From Geobacillus icigianus (GTDB lineage Bacteria; Bacillota; Bacilli; Bacillales; Anoxybacillaceae): 10,690 nucleotides of DNA. This document shows positions 1-6,470 of the stretch, piece by piece (the stretch's first letter is position 1; each line of letters opens with the position of its first letter). Made by a program: the position numbers and the translations under genes. The stretch lies in NCBI RefSeq assembly GCF_000750005.1, contig NZ_JPYA01000122.1:1-10690 (forward strand), given 5' to 3'. The notes beneath the pieces are model-generated. The model worked only from the letters and a program-made list of their open reading frames with translations, ran no database searches and had not been told where the DNA came from.

Positions 1-27
1 ACCGATAATACGAAATTCCTTTGACAT
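1..27 (-). CDS. Possible 5' end of a gene leaving the window
   Basis: On the minus strand an ATG at 27-25 opens a reading frame, MSKEFRIIG, that stays open to the window edge. The DNA just upstream is purine-rich on that strand: GGGGG lies only 2 nt from the ATG, and GGAGG about 11 nt away. Neither spacing is ideal. Nine residues are too few to recognise a family. The call rests on an open frame plus purine-rich upstream DNA and could be chance. Confidence 0.3.
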
Positions 28-417
28 ATCCCCCTTTTCCTCCCCCACTTCTCTAAACAAAAAGAGAAACGGATTTCTCCATTTCCCTTGTCATTCCTTA
101 TTTTTCCCATTAACTATGTGCAATCAAAATAAACTCTTGCCACTCCTCCCCCTCGACCCCTCATTCTTACACCACCTAATTCCTTCCATTTAAAATAAAG
201 TCATGCACCAATTGCCCCTTTTCCCGATTTTCGTTTCGATTTTTTCTGTCACGACTTTATTATGATGGAGAATAAAGTGGTGATAGGGAATGAGGGGGAA
301 GGCTCGATGGACAAGGGACTCCCCTTCTCCCCTTCTCCCCTTCTCCTCTTCACCTTTCCCGGTCCTTTGGCACAACTTTGTTTTGATTTTGGCAGGAGTT
401 TATTTTGGTTTTACATC
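28..417. other. AT-rich intergenic stretch, no gene recognised
   Basis: I see no credible gene here. The plus strand is strikingly pyrimidine-rich over much of its length. A 9-bp inverted repeat, AATAAAGTC at 194-202 and GACTTTATT at 253-261, could form a long-looped hairpin but lacks a clear terminator tail. A reading frame of 61 codons on the minus strand (190-375) has low-complexity Glu/Gly/Arg composition that comes from the purine-rich strand, so I do not call it. Confidence 0.5.
321..344. repeat. Three tandem copies of CCCCTTCT
   Basis: Positions 321-328, 329-336 and 337-344 are identical 8-mers, CCCCTTCT, followed by a degenerate CCTCTT. This is a short simple-sequence tract inside a pyrimidine-rich region. 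No gene uses it that I can see. Confidence 0.85.
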
Positions 418-504
418 ACTGTAGATGAGCAAATTTGCTAACATAAAGACAACACTCGTTCGGACAAAATGCCACACCTCGTCGTTCCTTTGCGATGCTA
501 AGTC
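418..504. mobile_element. Solitary insertion-sequence end (remnant)
   Basis: Positions 418-447 are identical over 30 bp to 9715-9744, the left end of the insertion sequence at the right side of this window. The shared block contains the palindrome AGCAAATTTGCT. Sequence beyond 447 does not match the other copy's leader. This may therefore be an opposite (right) end, or an end of a related element. No transposase body follows, because a miniature element begins at 505. On the minus strand the segment is open and reads ...VFMLANLLIYS through the repeat, which might be a transposase C-terminus overlapping the end, but this is inference. Confidence 0.6.
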
Positions 505-644
505 CAATGAGGTTGGTGAATTCATGGCAAATACGTCTTTACTAATGTTATTTCTCAATTAGAAAAAATTTGTTGCACCATTCCTGCTTTCGCGTGTTCT
601 TCCATTGATGAAGGAAATCAGCAGTTTTTTCACCGCCCTCCAAG
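505..644 (-). mobile_element. Miniature inverted-repeat element, copy C
   Basis: About 140 bp, in reverse orientation relative to copy A. Its ends are GAGGTTGGTGA at 509-519 and a TTCACCGCCCTC-type end near 629-640, matching the family termini GAGGCTGGTGA and TCACCAGCCTC. The interior aligns with copies B and D: the central TTCTCAATTAG, TTGCACC, and the block around GATGAAGGAAATCAGCAG. The flanking CTAG is not preserved (CAAT on the left, CAAG on the right), so this is an older, diverged copy. It encodes no transposase. Confidence 0.75.
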
Positions 645-760
645 CGAACTGGCCAAAATTTTTCATCGTCGTCAGATTCGATTTCTCTTCCTTTTTCATT
701 CTTCACGAACCAGAAAATCTTGTAAAGAAATCAAATCTTTGATAAACTGAGATTACATGC

Positions 761-804
761 AATTTCCTTTATGGTTGTAATCATAAAGGAAATTTCGTTT
801 TTTT
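761..804 (+). terminator. Rho-independent terminator, orphan
   Basis: AATTTCCTTTATG (761-773) pairs perfectly with CATAAAGGAAATT (782-794) around an 8-nt loop, followed by seven T at 798-804. The stem is AT-rich but 13 bp long. No plus-strand gene is visible immediately upstream, so the terminator is probably left over from a lost or deleted gene. GATTAC (751-756) and GTAATC (777-782) could form a competing stem; this may be chance. Confidence 0.65.
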
Positions 805-838
805 AGTCTGAAAGCCAAGCTCATTTTGTGATGAAAAT

Positions 839-977
839 CTAGGAGGCTGGTGAAAAACGGTTGTTTCTCTTGAGCAATGGGGAAACGCTTGAAAGGCGAT
901 CCTGATGCGACAAGGCTTATCTATTTGAGAAACGGGCTTGATAAGCGACTTGTCCCCTTAAATCACCGGTCTCCTAG
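839..977 (+). mobile_element. Miniature inverted-repeat element, copy A
   Basis: 139 bp bounded by CTAG at both ends (839-842 and 974-977). The left terminus is CTAGGAGGCTGGTGAAAAAC and the right terminus is AAATCACCGGTCTCCTAG, giving imperfect terminal inverted repeats of about 15 bp. The interior shares the family landmarks TTCTCTT, AATGGGG, GATGC.ACAAGG and a central TTTGAGAAA, but is the most diverged of the clear copies. It is too short and stop-rich to code for a transposase, so mobility would need an enzyme supplied from elsewhere. Confidence 0.8.
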
Positions 978-1112
978 GAGGCTGGTGATTGACTAGTGGA
1001 TAAGGCTTGACAATGCCATTTCTCAACTAGAAAAACTTTGTTGCATCGATTCTACTTTTCACGCGTTCTCCCATTATTGAAGGGAATCAGCGATTTTTCA
1101 CCGGCCTTCTCG
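974..1112 (-). mobile_element. Miniature inverted-repeat element, copy B
   Basis: 139 bp in the opposite orientation to copy A, sharing the CTAG at 974-977 with it. The end at 974 is CTAGGAGGCTGGTGATTGAC and the other end is TTTTCACCGGCCTTCTCG (1095-1112), where the terminal CTAG has become CTCG. The interior carries TTCTCAACTAGAAAAAC and GTTGCATCGATTCTACTTTTC, which match the reverse complement of the left half of copy D closely. It lies about 120 bp upstream of the metalloprotease gene. Confidence 0.8.
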
Positions 1113-1232
1113 ACACAATAAACATGATTAATCCCTTCTCATATTGTAGAAGAAGTACAAATCGACGGTAGCGAATTTCTTCAAAAATAAAGCACTACTT
1201 GCACATTCTCAACTAGACAGGGGGAACAACAG

Positions 1233-2945
1233 ATGCCAGATATGACGATATCGATTTGGACTGCTGCGGCTGGCTTTTTTCTTAGTTTCTTAGCCTACTT
1301 TTTAAAAAAATGGATCCCTTATTTATATGTCCATATCCTGACGGCTATACTCGGAAGCGGATGGATCGTCTATGTGTTCTTAAATCAAGATTTTGTAAAA
1401 ACGATGACCATCTTTTTTATATTTGTATTTAGCTTTTTTAGCTCTCCGGTACCAGCACGAAGCAAAACTCAATGGAAAAAGATCAGCGATGAACTAAAAG
1501 AACAGGGAGCGAGAGAAATCGCCTTGTCTAAAAAGAAAGAACGTCTTTTCGTGGATTTCTTATTTTCAGGTTTTTTTATCCTCATTGCTGTTCTTTATTT
1601 CCTTTTCGGGCCGGATTCTCCAATTGCATTGATTCTTTTATACAGCTTCATCTCTCTGGTCGTTGGGCTGACAAAAAGGGTGGGGGTGTTTCGCTCTCTC
1701 CGTCTTTTTTACCGAGAACAAGAAGAAGTGCTCTATGCTGTATCTTTGTTTGAGACGAAAAAGTATCCACTGAAAGAACTTTCAGAAGTTAGCGTTCAAA
1801 CAAGGCCGGATGTGCTGCAACTATTCGAGCTTTTTTCTTTGTTCTCTCCTAACGTGGACTATACGACCAGCATGGGGAAAACGTGGAAGCTATCTTTTTC
1901 CGGTGAAAAAGTCTATCTCACTCCGGATCCATCGGAATCAATGGCATTTCTCCATCAAGGAGAAATAAAAAAAATGGAAGAAGTTGAAGTAAAGCCTTTC
2001 TATCATCAAAAAAATTGGAAGCGTCTTTTAGGAAAATGGTATTTTGCAGCTGCGGTAAAAGGGGTGGGAATTTATGCCGTTCTCATCACACTGCTTGCTT
2101 TGCTGAGGATCGGTCCGATTATAACAACCGCTATTACAATCGTATTTTGGATATTCAACCTTTCGATTTCTGATCGCGTATTAAAAATCGCTTTAGATAT
2201 GAAGAAAATAGACGATCCCGATTTGCTGCCTATCATCGAGAACGTTTTTTCACGCGCCGGCCTTTCCCATGTCGAAATTTATGTCACGGAATCAACCGAA
2301 TATAACGGTTTTGCGATAGGCGCGAATATCGGCCGATCATTGGTAGCCCTGACTTCCGAAACACTGAAACTTCCTCATGAAGCCATTAAAGGCATTTTGG
2401 CTCACGAGGCCATTCATGTGAAAAAGCGAGATGTCTTGATTGGACAGCTATTGCGATTTTTGTTGATCGGGTTGATTTTAGCTAGCGTTTTCTTTTTTAA
2501 TAAATATGTTCACGATGAAAACGGAAAAACCTTTGCATTTCTCGGTCTTTGGCTCTTGCTTTTTCTGTTTCCTGCTTTCCAGTCTCTATTCACACAGTGG
2601 ATGGAAGTACGGGCAGATCATTTAGGAGCAACCCTGCTGGACGGTGGAAATGCTCAAATGGCTAACAGCTTAGCGATCCTGTGTGAATATCAAGATCGAG
2701 CATTGGAAAAGTCTGCGGGATACCGTGTTACGTTTGAAAAGGAGCAGGAAGTGAATCAAAAGAACAAAAAAATCTCTTCTTTAGAAAGAGATTCTTGGTT
2801 TTTCAGATTTTTGGAGTTTCAGTTTATGTCTCATCCACCCATGTATTGGCGTGTTCATTCGCTGCAAACAACAGAAACCGGCTGGAGCATCGGAAAAATC
2901 AAATTATGGTTATGCAGCCGCTTCCGGGAGTCGTTGCCCCATTGA
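1233..2945 (+). CDS. M48-family membrane zinc metalloprotease (HtpX/Ste24-like), with long N-terminal membrane region
   Basis: The 570-residue protein carries the gluzincin motif HEAIH at residues 391-395, with His391 and His395 as predicted zinc ligands and Glu392 as the catalytic base. EVRAD follows at 458-462, with Glu458 the likely third ligand, the layout of peptidase family M48. Hydrophobic segments lie near 5-25, 28-50, 56-72, 104-147 (two), 270-310 (two), 404-425 and 433-452, so the active site should face the cytoplasmic side of the membrane as in HtpX. Typical HtpX proteins are about 280-300 residues. Here some 300 extra N-terminal residues hold five membrane segments and a soluble region (about 150-260) rich in beta-type sequence, possibly a PH-like domain (inference). 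AGGGGG at 1219-1224 lies 8 nt before the ATG. The likely role is membrane-protein quality control. It appears to be a single-gene unit ending at the hairpin at 3021-3093. Confidence 0.85.
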   Translation: MPDMTISIWTAAAGFFLSFLAYFLKKWIPYLYVHILTAILGSGWIVYVFLNQDFVKTMTIFFIFVFSFFSSPVPARSKTQWKKISDELKEQGAREIALSKKKERLFVDFLFSGFFILIAVLYFLFGPDSPIALILLYSFISLVVGLTKRVGVFRSLRLFYREQEEVLYAVSLFETKKYPLKELSEVSVQTRPDVLQLFELFSLFSPNVDYTTSMGKTWKLSFSGEKVYLTPDPSESMAFLHQGEIKKMEEVEVKPFYHQKNWKRLLGKWYFAAAVKGVGIYAVLITLLALLRIGPIITTAITIVFWIFNLSISDRVLKIALDMKKIDDPDLLPIIENVFSRAGLSHVEIYVTESTEYNGFAIGANIGRSLVALTSETLKLPHEAIKGILAHEAIHVKKRDVLIGQLLRFLLIGLILASVFFFNKYVHDENGKTFAFLGLWLLLFLFPAFQSLFTQWMEVRADHLGATLLDGGNAQMANSLAILCEYQDRALEKSAGYRVTFEKEQEVNQKNKKISSLERDSWFFRFLEFQFMSHPPMYWRVHSLQTTETGWSIGKIKLWLCSRFRESLPH

Positions 2946-3020
2946 AACTGTAGGGGAGCAGACTGAATCATCTCAATGGTCAACTGAGATCTCCTCGTGA
3001 GATCTCGTCATTGTACACAT
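2946..3020. other. Short inverted repeats after the metalloprotease gene
   Basis: The self-palindrome GAGATCTC occurs twice, at 2986-2993 and 2999-3006. ATCTCA (2970-2975) can also pair with TGAGAT (2985-2990). There is no T-run directly after these, so they do not look like an independent terminator. They may add structure before the main hairpin. Confidence 0.4.
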
Positions 3021-3093
3021 GAGACACGAACCGCGTTGTGACTCGTGATGGGCATATGCCTATGAGCTCTGCTCGGTTCGTGTCTCTTTTTTT
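3021..3093 (+). terminator. Terminator with 12-bp stem and large structured loop
   Basis: GAGACACGAACC (3021-3032) pairs perfectly with GGTTCGTGTCTC (3075-3086), followed immediately by a run of seven T (3087-3093). The 42-nt loop contains GGCATATGCC (3051-3060), which could form a small hairpin of its own. The position, about 75 nt after the metalloprotease stop, fits termination of that gene. The stem closely resembles the stem in the transposase leader at 9765-9832; see findings. Confidence 0.65.
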
Positions 3094-3520
3094 GGTCGTC
3101 AATCGATTGGATAATTGGCTTATTTAGCGTTATAGAAACTTTCCTAAATCGTTCGAATTCGAGAACACTCTCTTTTCAATTCATCCAAATGCCACCTTAA
3201 ATAATGAAGACGTTATCATCACCACAAATACAAAATTATGGCTCATCACCACAACATGTACTTGACAGACGATTCACTTCTCTGAACAAGTGTATGCAAA
3301 ACATGATTGGTTTCCTGTTCTTTCTTGGTTGCATAAATCAGGTACGTGATGAAAAAATCAAGTACAACTTTTGGTGAAGAGCCAAAATTATATTAGTTTG
3401 TCATAAAGAGTTTCCGATCTCCGTGTTCCATCTTATCACCTGACAAATTGGCACCGTGACAAGAAGGGCGAACAAATACCATGTAAAACAAAATTGCCAC
3501 TTATATAGTAACGAGTAAAC
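3094..3520. other. AT-rich stretch without a recognised gene
   Basis: Only short open frames are present on either strand. The 11-mer CATCACCACAA occurs twice 27 bp apart (3217-3227 and 3244-3254), with no obvious partner gene. On the plus strand a short frame near 3275-3340 reads EQVYAKHDWFPVLSWLHKSG before a stop, which could be a gene remnant but is unidentified. Confidence 0.4.
3217..3254. repeat. Direct repeat CATCACCACAA, two copies 27 bp apart
   Basis: Exact 11-bp copies at 3217-3227 and 3244-3254. They could be protein-binding half-sites, but no promoter or gene start is convincing next to them. Confidence 0.6.
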
Positions 3521-3770
3521 CTAGTCAGAGTATGTCAAAGCTATATTTTTTAACTGTGTATAATTTCTCAATGCTTCTAGTCCTTTTTCTCTTCCGAACC
3601 CACTTCGTTTATATTTGCCGAAAAGCATTTGAATACCTCGACCTGCCCTATAATTATTTGGTAAAAACCTGTCCAGATTGAACCCTTTCTGCAACACGAT
3701 GAGCCCTCTTTACATCTGATGGCCCAATGCTTGGAACAAACCCCAATTTAGTCCCCGTTGAATGGCTTCC
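3521..3770 (-). pseudogene. Aldehyde dehydrogenase C-terminal remnant, frameshifted
   Basis: Two minus-strand frames together spell the C-terminal end of an NAD(P)-dependent aldehyde dehydrogenase. The upstream frame reads SDVKRAHRVAERVQSGQVF (about 3665-3721). The frame then shifts near 3648-3664, and the next frame reads NYRAGRGIQMLFGKYKRSG and then FGREKGLEALRNYTQLK before TAG at 3521-3523. The motif equivalent to PFGGYKxSGFGRExGxEAL..YTQxK is a hallmark of the family's C-terminus. Only about 80 of the usual 480-500 residues remain. The NAD-binding portion and the catalytic Cys and Glu regions are absent, so no enzyme can be made. The surrounding DNA is AT-rich, consistent with long decay. 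I am sure of the family, but not of the substrate class. Confidence 0.8.
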
Positions 3771-3775
3771 TATTC

Positions 3776-4088
3776 CTATTCAAACTGGCGATCGTGTGAA
3801 CAGGGCGAAATAGCGACGCAGCGGGCGAATACAAGCGGCGAACCGCTCCGTGAACGGCCGCCACGCCAACAAGGAACGTGACGATGACCAACCTTCACCC
3901 TCCATAGCGGCATCTATATACACGCTCATTGAAAAATGAACATTTGGCCTCTTCTGTAGCGAGTTTCCTCCGCATCGCTCTGCTTGCAGGTTGGGTCTAC
4001 AGGATCTTTGCAAGAAATGATGCAGCGCTTAGGGGGGCAGGATAACGGAGGGTGAACTCTTCATATTGCATGTATATAGTACCATTGC
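3776..4088. other. Unassigned DNA with a GC-rich patch
   Basis: Positions 3786-3900 are markedly more GC-rich than the AT-rich DNA on both sides, at a level like the intact coding genes of the window. Minus-strand frames here are open with GC-rich third positions: one reads VTFLVGVAAVHGAVRRLY, another SRSLLAWRPFTERFAACI. I cannot choose between them or recognise a family. The patch is probably a piece of a lost coding sequence. The 77-codon frame at 3780-4013 has no ribosome binding site that I would trust. Confidence 0.35.
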
Positions 4089-4742
4089 TTATTGAATGTC
4101 ATCCATGACACAAAATGTCTGCAAGTTGTGTTCTTGTTTTGGCACATTCAGGCGCGACACCGGTTGAGCCGTGCGCAAATGAAAGATTTGCATTTCCCCT
4201 GCATGATCCGACTCGCTTCCTGCGGGCGGCTCCAATAGCACATACACATAGTCGCCATGAAATCGGGCTTCCCAGTACGATGCGGGCAGTTCGTGTTTTT
4301 CGATCGGCTGGAACTGAGCGTTCAAAGCCACCCATCCCGATTTCTCCCGCTGTACGTAGCTCACCCACAGCGTGTCTCCTTGTACTTGAAGCTGATCGAA
4401 TCGTGTTTCTTCCTCTCCTATATCCCTATACGCCACCCGCCATGAACGCAAATCAATGATGGTGAGACGAGGCTTTGTGGCGATGACAAGGTGGTTGCGG
4501 AAAGCCACCATCGATCGGGCGGAGGAAGTGAGCAACGGAATTTCTTTCACGACCTCACCGCGTTGATCGATCACATATAATACACCTTGTTCCTTTTCAA
4601 TCGCATCGGCGAATACATAGAAATACGGCCCTACGTGCAAAACTTGAAGAACGTAAGGAGGGAGGCGTTTAGAGCCAATAAGGCCCTTCGGTAGCACCCC
4701 CCTTCCAAGCGGCGTTACGGTTTCAGCCATGGATGCCCCCAT
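4089..4742 (-). pseudogene. Beta-propeller-like protein fragment, probably truncated and frameshifted
   Basis: This open frame of 217 codons encodes a repetitive, beta-rich sequence with blade-like stretches such as GVLYVIDQRGEVVKEIP, HLVIATKPRLTIIDL, DTLWVSYVQ and DYVYVLLEP. This resembles seven-bladed propeller proteins (YncE or PQQ-repeat-like), but the exact family is not recognised. No signal peptide, membrane helix or catalytic motif is seen. The ATG at 4742 has no good ribosome binding site. A neighbouring frame continues upstream as DDEQRLHVREQVRVKW up to the miniature element at 4787. The two frames would join if the G run at 4736-4740 had one more base. At the other end the DNA turns AT-rich right at the stop. 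I infer a fragment that lost both ends. It could still be a genuine short gene. Confidence 0.5.
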
Positions 4743-4868
4743 TTTACGCGCACCTGCTCACGGACATGCAGCCGTTGCTCGTCATCCTAAAAGGTTGGTG
4801 AAAAAATGCTGATTCTCTTCATCAATGGGAGAATGAATGAAAAGCAAGATCGATGCAACAAGGTTTTT

Positions 4869-4975
4869 CTAGAGGGGCGGTGATGAAAGGGATGGGTTGC
4901 TTCACCGCCTTGTTTCTCAAATGGAGAACCCTTGTAGCACGGGCTTCTCGTTTCACGTCATCCGCCGCGGGCTAG
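4869..4975 (-). mobile_element. Nested miniature element E1, shortened
   Basis: 107 bp from CTAG (4869-4872) to CTAG (4972-4975). Read on the minus strand, its second half follows the family consensus: TGCTACAAGGGTTCTCCA.TTGAGAAAC and then TCATCACCGCCCCTCTAG. The first half lacks roughly 30-35 bp of the family sequence, so it is an internally deleted or degenerate copy. Confidence 0.55.
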
Positions 4976-5100
4976 GGGCGGTGAAAAACCGCTGTTACAC
5001 ACGAATCGGCGACATTTTCATTCAGAAATGATGCTGGGTTTCTCTAGTTGAGAAACAGATGGAATCAGCAGTATTTTGCACGAAATCACCAGCCTTCTAG
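4972..5100 (+). mobile_element. Nested miniature element E2, variant
   Basis: 129 bp from CTAG (4972-4975) to CTAG (5097-5100), with termini CTAGGGGCGGTGAAAAACCG and AAATCACCAGCCTTCTAG that match the family ends. A central TTCTCTAGTTGAGAAAC is retained, while much of the rest differs from copies A-D. It is either a diverged or a related subfamily. It shares a CTAG with E1. Confidence 0.6.
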
Positions 5101-5212
5101 GTGAGAAATGACATTGTAAAGCCTATCCACGATTCAACCACGAGCCTGCTGAGGCACCGTTGAGTCGCTGAAACCGTAGTGCTGACACAGACTAGCTTTT
5201 GTTTGATCCACA

Positions 5213-5257
5213 AAAAACCGCCTCTTTCCCACCGATCGGATGGAAAAGAGGCGGTTT
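5213..5257 (-). terminator. Terminator of the HtrA gene
   Basis: Read on the minus strand, AAACCGCCTCTTT (5257-5245) pairs with AAAGAGGCGGTTT (5229-5217), with further pairing through CC.TCCGATCGG.GG in the middle, followed by T residues down to 5213. It begins 5 nt after the stop codon of the protease gene. The A-run preceding the stem on the plus strand means it could also work weakly in the other direction. Confidence 0.85.
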
Positions 5258-5261
5258 CTTC

Positions 5262-6470
5262 TTACGACTGGCTGTTTTCTTTCGCCTTGAGCGTGACAGA
5301 GACGGTTGTCTCAAACCCATCACGATAAATCGTCAGTTTGATGCGATCGCCGACCGCTGTTTTCGTGTACAAATATTTGCGCAAGGCGCTGACGCTGTCG
5401 ATGTTCTGGCCGTTGATCGCCGTGATGACGTCTTTCGATTTCAAGCCCGCATCGGCCGCCGGTGAGAACGGTTCAACTGCGGTGATGGCAGCGCCCGTTG
5501 TCACGCTTGATGGCAGTTTCAGTTCACCAGTGCGGACGTCATCGGACAAATCTGCGACATCGACGAGCTGGACGCCAAGATATGGGCGTTTGATTTTCCC
5601 GTCTTTCATCAGCTGTTCGACGATCGGTTTGACGTTTTCGCTCGGGATGGCAAAGCCGAGCCCTTCGACGCCTGTTTCGGCGATTTTCATGCTGTTGATG
5701 CCGATGACTTGCCCCGCGCTGTTAATGAGCGCGCCGCCGCTGTTGCCCGGGTTGATCGCCGCATCCGTCTGGATGACGTCAATCTCCCAGTCGCCCGCTG
5801 AAGTGGACACCGGCATCGTCCGCTTGCCGCTGACGATTCCTTCCGTCACCGTCCGCGACAAGTCAAGACCAAGCGGGTTGCCGATGGCCGCGACCGGCTC
5901 GCCGATTTGCACGTTCGCTGAGTCGCCGAAGCTCGCCACTTTCGTCACGCCCTCGGCTGGAATTTTCAAGACGGCGAGGTCTGTCAGCGCATCGGCACCG
6001 ATGATGTCCGCTTTCACTTTTTTGCCGTTCGCGAGCGCCACCTCGACTTTATTCGCTCCTTCGATAACATGGTTGTTCGTCACAATGTACGCTGTATTGC
6101 CCTCTTTTTTGAAAATCACGCCTGAGCCTGTCCCCGCTTCGGCGTCTTGCGCTTGATCGGAGAAAAAGTCGACTTGCTTCTGGATGTTGACGACGCCGAC
6201 GACGGCATCGGCGACTTTGTTGATGGCGGCGATCATGTTCGTTTTCGTATTCGCCGTCGGCTGCAGCGGCAAGGCGTCGCTTTTTTGCTCAGTCGTTTGC
6301 GCCGCTTGCGTGGGGGCGGCGCTTTCTTGGTTCAACCATTTCGGCGCCACATACCATGTCGCGGCGCTGCCGATCACCGCTCCCGCGACAGAAGCGGCAA
6401 GCCACGATATGAAGCGGCCGCGCCGTTTCGGCTGCGGCGTTGGGGTTGGTTCAAATGGCATCATGTCCAT
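5262..6470 (-). CDS. htrA: Membrane-anchored HtrA/DegP-type serine protease
   Basis: The 402-residue protein has the order typical of Firmicutes HtrA: a short basic cytoplasmic N-terminus, one membrane anchor (about residues 22-41), a linker rich in Ala/Thr/Gln, a trypsin-like domain and one C-terminal PDZ domain (about 290-390). The catalytic triad is visible as His134 in TNNHVIEG, Asp164 in LTDLAVLK and Ser244 in NPGNSGGA. It should act outside the membrane, degrading or refolding misfolded exported proteins. AAGGAGG lies about 9 nt before the chosen ATG; ATGs at codons 3 and 4 are weaker alternatives. The gene is divergent from a response regulator and kinase, and both sides share the same promoter box, suggesting induction by that two-component system. 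Bacilli have several paralogues (HtrA, HtrB, HtrC), and I cannot say which is the true counterpart. Confidence 0.95.
   Translation of the reverse strand: MDMMPFEPTPTPQPKRRGRFISWLAASVAGAVIGSAATWYVAPKWLNQESAAPTQAAQTTEQKSDALPLQPTANTKTNMIAAINKVADAVVGVVNIQKQVDFFSDQAQDAEAGTGSGVIFKKEGNTAYIVTNNHVIEGANKVEVALANGKKVKADIIGADALTDLAVLKIPAEGVTKVASFGDSANVQIGEPVAAIGNPLGLDLSRTVTEGIVSGKRTMPVSTSAGDWEIDVIQTDAAINPGNSGGALINSAGQVIGINSMKIAETGVEGLGFAIPSENVKPIVEQLMKDGKIKRPYLGVQLVDVADLSDDVRTGELKLPSSVTTGAAITAVEPFSPAADAGLKSKDVITAINGQNIDSVSALRKYLYTKTAVGDRIKLTIYRDGFETTVSVTLKAKENSQS

Larger units (their letters stand above)
4787..5152 (+). mobile_element. Miniature inverted-repeat element, copy D, split by nested insertions
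   Basis: The outer element consists of 4787-4872 (beginning CTAAAAGGTTGGTGA, matching the family left half through GATGCAACAAGGTTTTTCTAG) and 5101-5152 (GTGAGAAATGACATTGT through CACGAGCCTGCTGA). Joined at CTAG these make about 138 bp, the normal size. The intervening 4873-5100 segment begins right after CTAG and ends with CTAG at 5097-5100, as expected for an insertion that duplicated a CTAG target. Confidence 0.75.

Noticed and set aside
190..375. 61-codon minus-strand frame near the left edge
   Set aside because: Composition is dictated by the purine-rich strand and tandem CCCCTTCT repeats; no start signals.
505..1112. CRISPR array, considered because of repeated similar units
   Set aside because: The repeats are about 139 bp, in both orientations and with inverted termini, without short regular repeats and unique spacers.
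3263..3300. TTGACA at 3263-3268 as a promoter -35
   Set aside because: No acceptable -10 hexamer is found 16-18 bp downstream, and no gene follows.
5338..6156. 272-codon open frame on the plus strand inside the protease gene
   Set aside because: It is antisense to the well-supported HtrA gene, whose catalytic motifs and terminator fix the coding strand. Such shadows are common in GC-rich third-position genes.
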